IMG/VR virus record: IMGVR_UViG_3300047552_001097 | Span: 107,918-171,917 of that record | DNA from: a virus | Strand: one strand, 5' to 3' | DNA length: 64,000 nt | Part shown: piece by piece, positions 1 through 7,335 of the stretch | How the letters are laid out: each line of letters opens with the position of its first letter | How positions within the stretch are numbered: the stretch's first letter is position 1 | Translations under genes and position numbers: made by a program | Notes under the pieces: generated by a model | The model's input: the letters and a program-made list of their open reading frames with translations, nothing else | Database searches by the model: none | Told to the model about the DNA's origin: nothing

Positions 1-29
1 GTGTTCTATACATATACTTCTCCTATTAA

Positions 30-68
30 ATAAAAGAGCTATAAGTCTTATTTATATAGCTCTTTTAT
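30..68 (-). terminator. Terminator hairpin after the dUTPase operon
   Basis: A perfect 14-base inverted repeat (30-43 pairing with 55-68) with an 11-base loop lies just beyond the dut stop codon. It reads as an intrinsic terminator for the minus-strand unit ending at 81. The A/T-rich flanks on both sides would also let it stop plus-strand transcription. Confidence 0.7.
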
Positions 69-80
69 ATCATTTATTAC

Positions 81-632
81 TTAATTAGTAGAACCAAATC
101 CACCTCTATTCTCTTTAATATCCCAATCTTCAACTACTTGAACTAAGGGGTTATGTAAAGAATGAATGATTAATTGAGCTACTCTTTCTCCTTTAAGAAT
201 AAATATAGGGGAGTCATAAAGGGATATTAGAGGTAATAGAATCTCATCATTAGGTCCACAATAAGAGTAATCTATAACCCCTACATTATTAATAAGTGAC
301 ACTCCTAGCTTACTAGAGGTACTACTACGAGGATAGATTCCATACCAACAGGGCTCCTCATTCTTAATAATAATCCCAGTTTTTACTAGATTTAACTTAT
401 ATTTCTTCCTTTTGATATAGTCTTTACCTACTAATCCTAGAGATTCTAACTGTGGAAGTAACTCTTTATTCTCTAAACTAATAATCTTTATATATTCATA
501 TTCAAACTTCACATCCTTAAAACTAGGGATAATACAATCTTCTGCTACACAAATATCATATCCACAATCTGTAGGAGAGGATTTAGATAATTGATTAGAG
601 GGACAATGAGGTAGTTTAAATACTTTAAGCAT
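81..632 (-). CDS. dut: dUTPase (trimeric Dut family) with an internal insertion
   Basis: This enzyme hydrolyses dUTP to dUMP and pyrophosphate, keeping uracil out of DNA and supplying dUMP for thymidylate synthesis. The five family motifs are readable: DCGYDI near residues 22-27, PRSSTSSK with the following GVSLINNVGVIDYSY near 101-123, GERVAQLI near 149-156, and the C-terminal glycine-rich RGGFGSTN that closes over the nucleotide. At 183 residues it is longer than the usual 140-150. The extra length is a charged insertion between the first and second motifs (about residues 43-80). It is the last gene of a minus-strand run and overlaps its upstream neighbour by 8 bases. It belongs with the RNR, ThyX-like and deaminase genes elsewhere in the window. 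Confidence 0.93.
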   Translation of the reverse strand: MLKVFKLPHCPSNQLSKSSPTDCGYDICVAEDCIIPSFKDVKFEYEYIKIISLENKELLPQLESLGLVGKDYIKRKKYKLNLVKTGIIIKNEEPCWYGIYPRSSTSSKLGVSLINNVGVIDYSYCGPNDEILLPLISLYDSPIFILKGERVAQLIIHSLHNPLVQVVEDWDIKENRGGFGSTN

Positions 633-951
633 CTATATTACTAGGTAAAGAACACATTATAATGGGAATTTGATTTAGATAACAATAACTATAAGGAATT
701 ATATAATCATAGTTCAGGGGTTTATTTTTTCCTATCCTTAAAATAATAACTAAATCTTTATCTATAAAACTATAATTAAGTTTTATAGATTTATTTATTA
801 TTTTATCTATATCTATAGGATATGAGTTGAATAAACTAGAGCTTATGGTTATATCCTTTTCATTTATCTTAGGATAAGTTCCTTTTATGATTTCTATAAC
901 ATCTTTATATTTAACTTTAAGGTGGGAAGGGTAGAATAGACCTACATTCAT
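625..951 (-). CDS. Hypothetical protein, 108 aa
   Basis: I do not recognise this protein. It is lysine- and isoleucine-rich and looks alpha/beta, with alternating hydrophobic strands and no membrane segment. Its ATG overlaps the stop of the sliding clamp gene (ATGA), and its end overlaps dut by 8 bases, so it is translated within the clamp-dut operon. Position suggests a replication or nucleotide-metabolism accessory role, but nothing in the sequence proves it. Confidence 0.6.
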   Translation of the reverse strand: MNVGLFYPSHLKVKYKDVIEIIKGTYPKINEKDITISSSLFNSYPIDIDKIINKSIKLNYSFIDKDLVIILRIGKNKPLNYDYIIPYSYCYLNQIPIIMCSLPSNIDA

Positions 952-2105
952 ACTAGATAAAAAGAGGGACTAATTAAACCAGTTGGGTGTCCGTTGAAAT
1001 TAATAGAAGGATTAATAACTAACCATATAGATTCTAGAGTATTAATATCTACTTCTGTATTTTCTTCATGGGATACAAGTTTAAGAGATAAATTATGGTT
1101 ATTAAGTTTAAGTGTGGATAGAAGTTTAATTAGAAAAGAACTATTTATATCTATATTCTTCCATTGTCCTGTTAGAGATAGAAGTTGTATAGCTGCTGGT
1201 TCAGTGGAATATTTCCCTTTAATATTTAATTCTCCATTAGATAAAGATAGAGATAGAACATCAATAGGAGATAACCCAGTAGATTGCCAATCGCATGCAG
1301 CTAGTAATTGTTGATATGATATCTGTATCTCTCCTAGTGGTTGTAGGTCCATTAAGTAATTATTAATTTTATATTCACTACTTAGACTAGGAACAGACCT
1401 GAATATAAAGTTAATTCTCTCTGTTACTATTTGAAATATATCAGGATACTGAGATTTATATAAAGAAAAGTGTTCACTATTCTTTATAAAATCAGCTATA
1501 TACCTCTTGATAATAACCTCTGTAGAGTTAGAAGGATTGTCATCTAAGTTCTGTGTATATCTAATCATAGAGTTTCCTAATGGGTCTCTACACATAAATC
1601 TAATAGTAGAAGACTCTATATTTATATTAATAAGAGCCTCTTTATTAGAGAAAGAGACAATGTTATTAAATAGAAAGGGGGTCTCTACATTATCTATAAT
1701 AATAGGTTCCCAATCTATCTCCTTAGATAAAGGGCTATCTTCAAAGGGAACTCTCTCTTTAGAATATTGATAAGTAGGCTTTTGGATAGTACCTAATGAC
1801 AATAAATCAAAGGTAATAGTATCCTTATTCCCAATAATATATAGCTCTACATCATTAGGTAATCTCTTTACTAGTTCGGATATATAGTTAGATTGAACTA
1901 ATATATGCCCCTCTTCTATACAGCTTCCAGTTAGTTTAAGGATTACATTATGACTATTAGAGTTAACTACTTGTGCAAATATCCCATCCTTTGTACTCTT
2001 AATAGCTATACACAACTCTTCAATACAACTATTCATATCATTAACTAAAGGTAATAGCTTAGCTAAATAGTTCTTTAGTTGAGTAGATGTTGTTTGAATC
2101 TTCAT
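948..2105 (-). CDS. dnaN: DnaN-like DNA polymerase sliding clamp (beta clamp)
   Basis: A probable ring-shaped processivity clamp that tethers the phage polymerase to DNA. At 385 residues it matches bacterial DnaN (about 365-375 aa, three similar domains). The N-terminus (KIQTTSTQLKNYLAKLLPLV) resembles DnaN strand and helix 1. Residues about 75-125 (start of domain 1's second half) show the 'L-P-x-x-V-E-L ... T-I ... F-D-L-L-S-L' pattern followed by the usual proline/aromatic linker. The C-terminus ends in a hydrophobic strand (ISPSFYLV), where DnaN has its conserved M-P-M-R-L tail, although that exact motif is not kept. It lies in an operon with the split family A polymerase, which supports the call. 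T4-type phages use a PCNA-like gp45 instead, so this is a bacterial-type solution. Identification is by fold-level resemblance and context. Confidence 0.72.
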   Translation of the reverse strand: MKIQTTSTQLKNYLAKLLPLVNDMNSCIEELCIAIKSTKDGIFAQVVNSNSHNVILKLTGSCIEEGHILVQSNYISELVKRLPNDVELYIIGNKDTITFDLLSLGTIQKPTYQYSKERVPFEDSPLSKEIDWEPIIIDNVETPFLFNNIVSFSNKEALININIESSTIRFMCRDPLGNSMIRYTQNLDDNPSNSTEVIIKRYIADFIKNSEHFSLYKSQYPDIFQIVTERINFIFRSVPSLSSEYKINNYLMDLQPLGEIQISYQQLLAACDWQSTGLSPIDVLSLSLSNGELNIKGKYSTEPAAIQLLSLTGQWKNIDINSSFLIKLLSTLKLNNHNLSLKLVSHEENTEVDINTLESIWLVINPSINFNGHPTGLISPSFYLV

Positions 2106-2115
2106 ACTTTACCTC

Positions 2116-2571
2116 TTATAAATACTCTTTTAACTCTTCACTTAATACCGATTCATCTTGCTGAGATTGCTCATATTTAATTAAAGAGAAGTTCTGTATT
2201 ATAGATGAACAGTCTAGAATAATAGATAAATGTTTATTAAACTCTTCTATTACTTGTTTACATTTCTTATTTATTTTTTCTATATCTATATAATTAAAAT
2301 GGGAAATAGCTACTATCTTTATTCTTTCATCTTCTAAATTGAGAGATAGAGTAGCATTACTAGGTCTTAATGTTAATAAAGATATAAGTAATGGGGTGGG
2401 AATATTATACTTAAGGTCTATTAATGGTAGTTCAAAGTATGAGTTTTCTTCATTTATATGTATAGATATTACATATTGGTTATCTAATAACTTAATAACT
2501 TGTTGGTTATTAGAGGATTCTATAGAGAATTTATAGTTATTAAGAGAGGAAATAATAGATTGTAAATCCAT
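2116..2571 (-). CDS. Hypothetical protein between clamp and polymerase, 151 aa
   Basis: Not recognised with certainty. The pattern is alpha-beta-beta-alpha: an N-terminal helix, paired strands around residues 20-60, a 'PTPLLISLLTLRPSNATLSL' segment, then a long helix from about residue 100 and an acidic tail (EELKEYL). The arrangement is reminiscent of small YbjN or secretion-chaperone-like folds, which is only a guess. It sits 10 bases from dnaN and 8 bases from the polymerase C-terminal gene in one operon. The start codon has an A/T-rich leader and no Shine-Dalgarno sequence. Confidence 0.55.
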   Translation of the reverse strand: MDLQSIISSLNNYKFSIESSNNQQVIKLLDNQYVISIHINEENSYFELPLIDLKYNIPTPLLISLLTLRPSNATLSLNLEDERIKIVAISHFNYIDIEKINKKCKQVIEEFNKHLSIILDCSSIIQNFSLIKYEQSQQDESVLSEELKEYL

Positions 2572-2579
2572 ATTTATAT

Positions 2580-3506
2580 TTAGTGAATCCAGGATAAACC
2601 TATATTAACAGAGGCTTTAGAAGGGAAATCCTCATTAATTAAAGGAGAAAGTAGATAGGATTGAGCTTCCTCCATTAAGGATTTAATAAGATTAGCTTTA
2701 TTCTTTACTTCCTCTGGTATAACAATCTTTAATGTATCTTCTTTTTCCCCTTCTATAACATTCATATTAGGTGGGGGTCCTGGAACTAATAGATTAATCT
2801 CATCATGTACACATATAGAAGCTGGAAAGATAATATCTTGTAATCTAGGGTCTTCTTCTATATATTTAAGTCCTAACTTAATCATAATATTGCCAGTACC
2901 CTGGATAATAGCATTAGGGCCCTTTCTACCTATAGCATTAGCATTAGAAGCTCCCTTAGCATTATCCTCTCCTACAAATATTAATCTATTACCTACAGTT
3001 CTTATCCTATTAGTAATCTTAGAGGACTCTGAATGATAGTCTAACCACTTCTTTAATCCAGGGAACTTCTTAAAGTAATTATTAAGAACGACCTCCGCCT
3101 CTTCTATAGACATTCCAAAGTCTGATGCAAATCCCTCTGCTCCTTTTCCATATATAGTAGAGAAGTTAATTATCTTACCTAACTGTCTATAGTTAATACC
3201 ATCTAAACCTCCCTTAGCCATCTTAGCTACATTCCAGGGTTCTATACTCTCTAAAGCCTTATTTAATCCAATGGCAGCAACTAAATGTAAATCAGTATAA
3301 GGATTCTCATAACTCATACCAGTATCATCTATTAAATAAGGTCTCTCCCTTTCTTCTTTAAATACATCTAGGAGAGCTGAGCATTTATACTCATTAAATA
3401 CAATAGCTGATACAATCCTTAACTCTTGACCAGAGAAGTCAGCAGATACCCAATAGTAACCCTCTGGAGCTATAAAAGCGTTTCTTAGATTAACTTTATA
3501 TTTCAT
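2580..3506 (-). CDS. polA: Family A DNA polymerase, C-terminal polymerase part (split gene)
   Basis: This gene encodes the palm/fingers portion of a Pol I-type DNA polymerase. Motif A is FIAPEGYYWVSADFSGQELR (about residues 11-30, catalytic Asp in ADFS). Motif B is the fingers helix RQLGKIINFSTIYG near residue 107, and motif C is VHDEINL near residue 230. All catalytic elements of the nucleotidyl transfer site are present. The region just upstream of motif A, including the T-G-R segment and the 3'-5' exonuclease domain, is encoded by the separate gene at 3682-5094. The product must therefore assemble with it, since the fragment alone lacks the thumb. The break falls between the 'NIP' and 'NAFIAPE' elements, which are normally about 10 residues apart. 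A 55-codon ORF lies in the gap. Confidence 0.9.
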   Translation of the reverse strand: MKYKVNLRNAFIAPEGYYWVSADFSGQELRIVSAIVFNEYKCSALLDVFKEERERPYLIDDTGMSYENPYTDLHLVAAIGLNKALESIEPWNVAKMAKGGLDGINYRQLGKIINFSTIYGKGAEGFASDFGMSIEEAEVVLNNYFKKFPGLKKWLDYHSESSKITNRIRTVGNRLIFVGEDNAKGASNANAIGRKGPNAIIQGTGNIMIKLGLKYIEEDPRLQDIIFPASICVHDEINLLVPGPPPNMNVIEGEKEDTLKIVIPEEVKNKANLIKSLMEEAQSYLLSPLINEDFPSKASVNIGLSWIH

Positions 3507-3679
3507 ATCTTTAAATAAAGGGGTTATCTGATAAATAAGGTAAATCAGCTACATTATCTACTATAGAGCTTATTACCATATTTGTAATCTTAGATTTTAA
3601 TATATATAACCCCCTTTTATTTGGCATTAAAAATAACTCTACCTTACAATTTTTATCCTCATGTATCTTATATTTCATA
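3496..3679. repeat. 12-bp direct repeat flanking the ORF that splits the polymerase
   Basis: The sequence ttatatttcata occurs at 3496-3507 and again at 3668-3679, 172 bases apart. On the minus strand each copy contains a start codon and reads T-ATG-AAA-TAT-AA, so the inserted small ORF and the polymerase C-terminal gene both begin M-K-Y-K. This could be a target-site-like duplication, a recombination scar or a copied translation start. The spacing is not a multiple of three. Confidence 0.75.
3511..3678 (-). CDS. Small ORF (55 aa) interrupting the DNA polymerase genes
   Basis: A short uninterrupted frame from ATG 3678 to a TAA at 3511. It sits between the stop of the exonuclease half and the start of the polymerase half. 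The peptide begins MKYKIHEDKNCK and ends LPYLSDNPFI. I recognise no domain, and it is too short for a homing endonuclease or a self-splicing intron with its own ORF. Its start region copies that of the downstream polymerase gene, so it may be a decayed insertion remnant or a functional linker peptide that helps the two halves assemble. Confidence 0.5.
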   Translation of the reverse strand: MKYKIHEDKNCKVELFLMPNKRGLYILKSKITNMVISSIVDNVADLPYLSDNPFI

Positions 3680-3681
3680 AT

Positions 3682-5094
3682 CTATCTAGTTTTATTTATA
3701 AGTTCTAATGGGATATTAACAATAACAGATTGTCTACCTGATACGGCTAATAGATTAGTTTTATCTTGATTAGATGCTTCATCTTGAGAGGATGTCATTC
3801 TACCGGTACTAGCACCTACTGAGTTAATAGGATAGTGTACAGCCTCTGTATTATCATCTATAGCTGATAGATATTTAGAAGCTTCTCTTCTTAGAACCTC
3901 TTTATTCTTATAGTTAATATATTCTTTAACTAGAAATATAAGTTTGTTTAGTTCTTCCTTACTTTCTAATTCTTTATATCTATTAGAGTTATCTAGATCT
4001 ATATCTATTTCACTAGGTTCTTCCTCTGTATCTATAGATTTCTCTATTTGTTCTAAGTCCTTAAGTAGAGTTTCAATAGAGTTCTTCTGAGCATTGGTTA
4101 GTTTTAAACCTGTTTGCTTTAATTGAATATTAAATAAATCTACTAGTTTCTTACTATTATTAAGAACTGTAGATATCTCATTAGGTATAACTATTTGTCT
4201 TACTAACTTATCTTCTATAAGATTAAGGGAGTATTGAATAGGTAATTTAAGAATCTTACATAGACTAAGAATAGACTTATTAATAGAACTTTCACATTCT
4301 TTAACAATCCCTTTAAGAATATGAGTGTTCATATAACACCCATTATATTCAGATAGAGATAAGATAGGAACCATCTTTTGGTCTAATAAGAACACTTCAT
4401 GCTGATTAAGTTCTATAGATAAATCCTCAAATAGTCTATACCCTTCTATAACAATAGAGTAAAGGGGTTTATTCTTATAAGGGTTCCAACTACCTTTAGG
4501 GGCTCCTACATCTATAGCTGAGTATATAAGCTGTTCTTTAGTTAGATTAGTCTCTTCCCAATTACTAGTTTGCAGAGATTTATCTAGGACTAGACCATAT
4601 CCTCTAGAGTTATTAAAATAGTCCTTAGCTAGAGTATATAGACTAAATCCCTTAGCTCTAGCTGCTTTCCACCCGGTAGATACAGCATGAGAACACATAG
4701 CTGTTTTAGAGTCCTTTATATTTCTAAATTTAATATTGAAATTAGATAGTAACATCTTATATTCAAAGGAAGCACTATGAGCTATTAGAGTTATATCCTG
4801 TAGATGTTTATTATAAAGAGTCTCAATAAAGAATAGGCTATTAGATAGACCTATAGATTTAATATCAATAACCCAGGGTATAGCATTCTCCTCTATGTTT
4901 ATTTGTAATAGGGCTATAAGAGAGTTATGAGGATTTAGTCCTTTATTCTTCCCTGGTTTATTAGGATTACCATAAGTTTCTGTGTCTATACAGGCATATC
5001 CTTTGTAGGAATTAATAAATGAATCTAGTTCTTTTAATTCATCTATATCCTTAATCAAATAGAAATCTATAATATCCGACTCAATTAACTTCAT
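3682..5094 (-). CDS. polA: Family A DNA polymerase, N-terminal 3'-5' exonuclease/thumb part (split gene)
   Basis: Proofreading half of the split polymerase. Exo I is ACIDTETYG (Asp37, Glu39), Exo II is LIAHSASFEYKML near residue 105, and Exo III is YSAIDVGAP near residue 191 (Tyr and Asp retained). A charged helical stretch from about residue 250 to 420 fits the thumb. The last 50 residues hold the start of the polymerase domain (VGASTGRMTSSQ, the T-G-R motif, then SGRQ...VNIP) and then stop. Joined to the next gene the order would be normal: NIP, a short linker, then motif A. There is no 5' nuclease domain; a separate 5'-3' exonuclease is encoded at 49938-50672. It is first in its operon, 38 bases from a divergent plus-strand gene. 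Confidence 0.9.
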   Translation of the reverse strand: MKLIESDIIDFYLIKDIDELKELDSFINSYKGYACIDTETYGNPNKPGKNKGLNPHNSLIALLQINIEENAIPWVIDIKSIGLSNSLFFIETLYNKHLQDITLIAHSASFEYKMLLSNFNIKFRNIKDSKTAMCSHAVSTGWKAARAKGFSLYTLAKDYFNNSRGYGLVLDKSLQTSNWEETNLTKEQLIYSAIDVGAPKGSWNPYKNKPLYSIVIEGYRLFEDLSIELNQHEVFLLDQKMVPILSLSEYNGCYMNTHILKGIVKECESSINKSILSLCKILKLPIQYSLNLIEDKLVRQIVIPNEISTVLNNSKKLVDLFNIQLKQTGLKLTNAQKNSIETLLKDLEQIEKSIDTEEEPSEIDIDLDNSNRYKELESKEELNKLIFLVKEYINYKNKEVLRREASKYLSAIDDNTEAVHYPINSVGASTGRMTSSQDEASNQDKTNLLAVSGRQSVIVNIPLELINKTR

Positions 5095-5132
5095 ATTTAT
5101 TAATAATACTAAAGGTAGTAGTAATAAAACTT

Positions 5133-5600
5133 ATGGAAAATGAAATAAGAGGTATAGGATTAAACTCTGCTGGGTTTATGGAATTATTATGTGGAGCCTG
5201 TGATATTAGATTAATCATAGATATGAAGTGCTGTGAGATTAGATTAATAGTTGGGACTATATGTAGAACAGTTATTGTTTGGTCTGGAGAGGAGGCTGTT
5301 AGAGATATAAATAAACTAACAGTAATATTAAAACAAGCCTTTGCTTTAGGGTGTGTTACTTTAAGTATTATACCTTGTAGTTCTAGTGTTTGTAGAAATG
5401 CTTCTATGGTTCAAGGGGCTGTATCAACTATTGACCCTTTACTTCAAAGTATTAAGACTCAGATATATACTTCTCTTCTTACTCAACTTAATTCTTTATC
5501 TAATTGTTCTTCTGATGACCCTATACCTCCCCCAATCGATCCATCTAACCCTGTTACCATTAATCCTAATATAGGTTCATACAGGTCTTCCTGTTGTTAA
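5133..5600 (+). CDS. Cysteine-rich hypothetical protein, 155 aa
   Basis: Unrecognised. It is rich in cysteine (C-G-A-C, C-C-E-I, C-x-S-S-x-C, and a final S-C-C). It has a helical central part and a proline-rich tail (PIPPPIDPSNPVTINPN). No signal peptide is obvious. It is a single-gene plus-strand unit divergent from the polymerase operon, closed by the strong hairpin immediately after its stop. Cysteine- and proline-rich tails also appear in the plus-strand fibre genes, so a virion or decoration role is possible but unproven. Confidence 0.55.
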   Translation: MENEIRGIGLNSAGFMELLCGACDIRLIIDMKCCEIRLIVGTICRTVIVWSGEEAVRDINKLTVILKQAFALGCVTLSIIPCSSSVCRNASMVQGAVSTIDPLLQSIKTQIYTSLLTQLNSLSNCSSDDPIPPPIDPSNPVTINPNIGSYRSSCC

Positions 5601-5645
5601 TAAATAAAAAAGAGATAGACTAGTAACCTATCTCTTTTTTATTTA
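5601..5645. terminator. Bidirectional terminator, perfect 18-bp stem
   Basis: Bases 5601-5618 are the exact reverse complement of 5628-5645, with a 9-base loop. Each arm carries an A/T run, giving a U-tract in either direction. It fills the whole gap between the convergent genes ending at 5600 and 5646. Confidence 0.88.
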
Positions 5646-5957
5646 TTATACTGTTTTTACTACTTCTTTATCCTCTACAACGAATAGCTGTTCTTTAATA
5701 AATTTAATAGCTTCTTTAACTTGCTCCCTTTCTTGTTCTGTTAGTCTAATAGTGGGAATATACCTTTCATTAATAATATCTAATTTGGTAGATAATGATT
5801 CTTTATCCTCTTTAATCTCTAAAGGACTAAAGTATTCATATAAACTATTTAAGAAAGTAACAACACCCTCATGTGTTGGTCTATTAGCCATAAGTTCTTT
5901 AAGAACTGTATTTACAAATTCAATATTGGTCTTAATAGTCTCTAATGGTAAACTCAT
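5646..5957 (-). CDS. Hypothetical helical protein, 103 aa
   Basis: Unrecognised. Almost entirely helical and charged: heptad-like stretches run from residue 10 to 50, and a second helix (QEREQVKEAIKFIKEQLF) runs from about residue 76. Possibly a small coiled-coil DNA- or protein-binding factor. It forms a single-gene unit between the bidirectional terminator and a divergent promoter region with a TATAAATA box 44 bases upstream. Confidence 0.6.
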   Translation of the reverse strand: MSLPLETIKTNIEFVNTVLKELMANRPTHEGVVTFLNSLYEYFSPLEIKEDKESLSTKLDIINERYIPTIRLTEQEREQVKEAIKFIKEQLFVVEDKEVVKTV

Positions 5958-6000
5958 ATATTTATATTTCTTATTAACTATTGTTTTATTATAATATATT

Positions 6001-6008
6001 TATTTATA
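6001..6008 (-). promoter_or_regulatory. TATAAATA late-type promoter candidate (minus)
   Basis: On the minus strand the octamer TATAAATA lies about 44 bases upstream of the ATG at 5957. The element matches the T4 late promoter -10 consensus, which T4-related cyanophages also use. It is paired with a plus-strand copy at 6034-6041. The region is very A/T-rich, so chance matches are possible. Confidence 0.4.
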
Positions 6009-6031
6009 TTAATAGATATAAATTACCTATT

Positions 6032-6045
6032 GATATAAATAAGAA
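6032..6045 (+). promoter_or_regulatory. Late-type promoter candidate, 14-base motif copy 1
   Basis: The 14-mer gatataaataagaa here (TATAAATA at 6034-6041) is repeated exactly at 9743-9756. Both copies lie 30-60 bases upstream of a plus-strand gene that starts an operon, here the recA-containing unit at 6077. A TTGATA sequence overlaps it, so a host sigma-70-type reading (TTGATA, about 16 bases, then TTATAA) is also possible. Confidence 0.5.
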
Positions 6046-6076
6046 ATTATATTATAAATAGTAATAAGAAAAACTA

Positions 6077-6313
6077 ATGAGACCAGACTTAGAGATAGAT
6101 GTAGAGATTATAGCTAATAATCCTTATAAAGAACCTTTATTAGTTAGTAATGAACATGGATTAAGAGTTTTATTACAACCTGGAGATTCTATAAGATTCC
6201 CTTTTAGATTTAATCCTAAAGAGTATCAAATAACCTCTGTTCTTTGTAAAACAAAGGCAGGTGGAGTATTTATTAAGTGTAAGAAATTTTATCTAGTATC
6301 TATTGATTTTTAA
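6077..6313 (+). CDS. Hypothetical protein, 78 aa
   Basis: Unrecognised small all-beta protein. Alternating strands with the segment LLQPGDSIRFPF suggest a beta-sandwich or barrel. The ending is basic and hydrophobic (FIKCKKFYLVSIDF). First gene of a five-gene plus-strand operon that includes a nuclease and RecA. Confidence 0.55.
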   Translation: MRPDLEIDVEIIANNPYKEPLLVSNEHGLRVLLQPGDSIRFPFRFNPKEYQITSVLCKTKAGGVFIKCKKFYLVSIDF

Positions 6314-6314
6314 T

Positions 6315-6863
6315 ATGTATAGTTCTTTACCTGTTATTAATATTAATGAATCTAATACAACAGAGTCTAATAGTATTAACTTTAATATTACTAGTCCTAC
6401 ATCCACTCCAGATGAATGTAATTTATTAACTATAGAGTATGGCAATTATATAAATATAGAGGAAAATAATATATGTGGTAATCCCCATTCTTCTTTAAAC
6501 AGGTCAGTAGTACCCCCTTCTAGAGTTTCTATATCTAATGGTAAGAGTTCTAGAAATACTTATGATATACCTCCTTGCAAGGTTAAGGAAATAGACATTT
6601 CTTGTTTAGGTATAGAGGAATTACTTATGTTGCAAATAAAAGCTCTATGTGGCTCCTTATCCATTAGTTTTGATTGTAGTACATGGATTTCTGGTAAAAC
6701 ATTTTTTATGGATTTAATACCTCCTTTAATTATTAATGGTTGTGAAGGAGACACAAGTAGTCAAGTAGAAAGTAGACCTAAAAAAGTTTATATGAGAAAT
6801 AACTCTGTTGATTGTATTAAGGGTAAACCTGTTAAAGTAGAGTTTATAGCTGTAGGTCAATAG
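6315..6863 (+). CDS. Hypothetical protein, 182 aa
   Basis: Unrecognised. The N-terminal 90 residues are low-complexity, rich in Ser/Thr/Asn/Ile. A more ordered part follows from about residue 95, with cysteines, a beta-rich segment (SLSISFDCSTWISG) and a basic end. An in-frame TTG at 6303 would add four residues, but the ATG at 6315, two bases past the previous stop, is the better start. The one-base gap to the nuclease gene implies coupled translation. Confidence 0.55.
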   Translation: MYSSLPVININESNTTESNSINFNITSPTSTPDECNLLTIEYGNYINIEENNICGNPHSSLNRSVVPPSRVSISNGKSSRNTYDIPPCKVKEIDISCLGIEELLMLQIKALCGSLSISFDCSTWISGKTFFMDLIPPLIINGCEGDTSSQVESRPKKVYMRNNSVDCIKGKPVKVEFIAVGQ

Positions 6864-6864
6864 T

Positions 6865-7335
6865 ATGGATAATTGCCCCTTTGAATATAAATTAAATTGT
6901 AGAAATAAAGATATTAAATGTAATAAATGTATAGCTAAGGACTCCTCTAATAAAGACCTTTATTATCTACCTATAGGCTCTCACTTAAAGGAACATATTC
7001 TTAGTGAACAAATAAAGGAAAAAAAGAAAAAAGATAAAGCTATAGGTAGAAACTATTATAGAAAGGGTAGAAGTAATGAGATTAAGATTGCTAAAGAAAT
7101 GGGTGAGTTTAATCCAACATCTAAGAGTAATGATGGTTATATAGATAGTAAGAAAGGGAAGCTGTATTTAGAGATAAAGACTAGGCTAAATAGTAAAAGA
7201 GTCTGGCCTAGTAAAGAGGAGTGGGATAAGTTTAAGACTAAGGGACTAGATATCTTTGTAGTAGATACAGGAAAGGATATTAGAGTTATACTTAGTAAAG
7301 AACTGTTCTTATCTTTATTGGATTTAGATGTATGA
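6865..7335 (+). CDS. PD-(D/E)XK nuclease, possibly a Holliday-junction or branch-specific endonuclease
   Basis: The C-terminal half reads like a small PD-(D/E)XK nuclease: a helix with KGRSNEIKIAKEM near residues 68-80 (putative first-helix Glu), then SNDGYID near 92 and LYLEIKTRL near 104, giving the D...ExK catalytic core. A tryptophan-containing helix follows. The N-terminus has a possible zinc-binding cysteine cluster (C-P-F..., C-N-x-K-D-I-K-C-x-x-C) and a lysine-rich linker. It overlaps recA by 4 bases, and phage recombination operons often pair RecA with a resolvase, hence the suggested role. A general VRR-Nuc-type nuclease is the alternative. Confidence 0.62.
   Translation: MDNCPFEYKLNCRNKDIKCNKCIAKDSSNKDLYYLPIGSHLKEHILSEQIKEKKKKDKAIGRNYYRKGRSNEIKIAKEMGEFNPTSKSNDGYIDSKKGKLYLEIKTRLNSKRVWPSKEEWDKFKTKGLDIFVVDTGKDIRVILSKELFLSLLDLDV

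Noticed and set aside
994-1770. Plus-strand open frames inside the sliding clamp gene
   Set aside because: They lie opposite a gene with recognisable clamp features, have no RBS and no sensible protein pattern; they are shadows.
3507-3681. Self-splicing intron between the polymerase halves
   Set aside because: The gap is only about 175 bases, contains an open frame and no visible intron core structure, and both flanking genes have proper stop and start codons.
5601-5645. Perfect 18-bp inverted repeat as an attachment or recombination site
   Set aside because: Its position between convergent stops and flanking A/T runs are typical of a bidirectional terminator, and many similar stems occur at convergent ends in this window.
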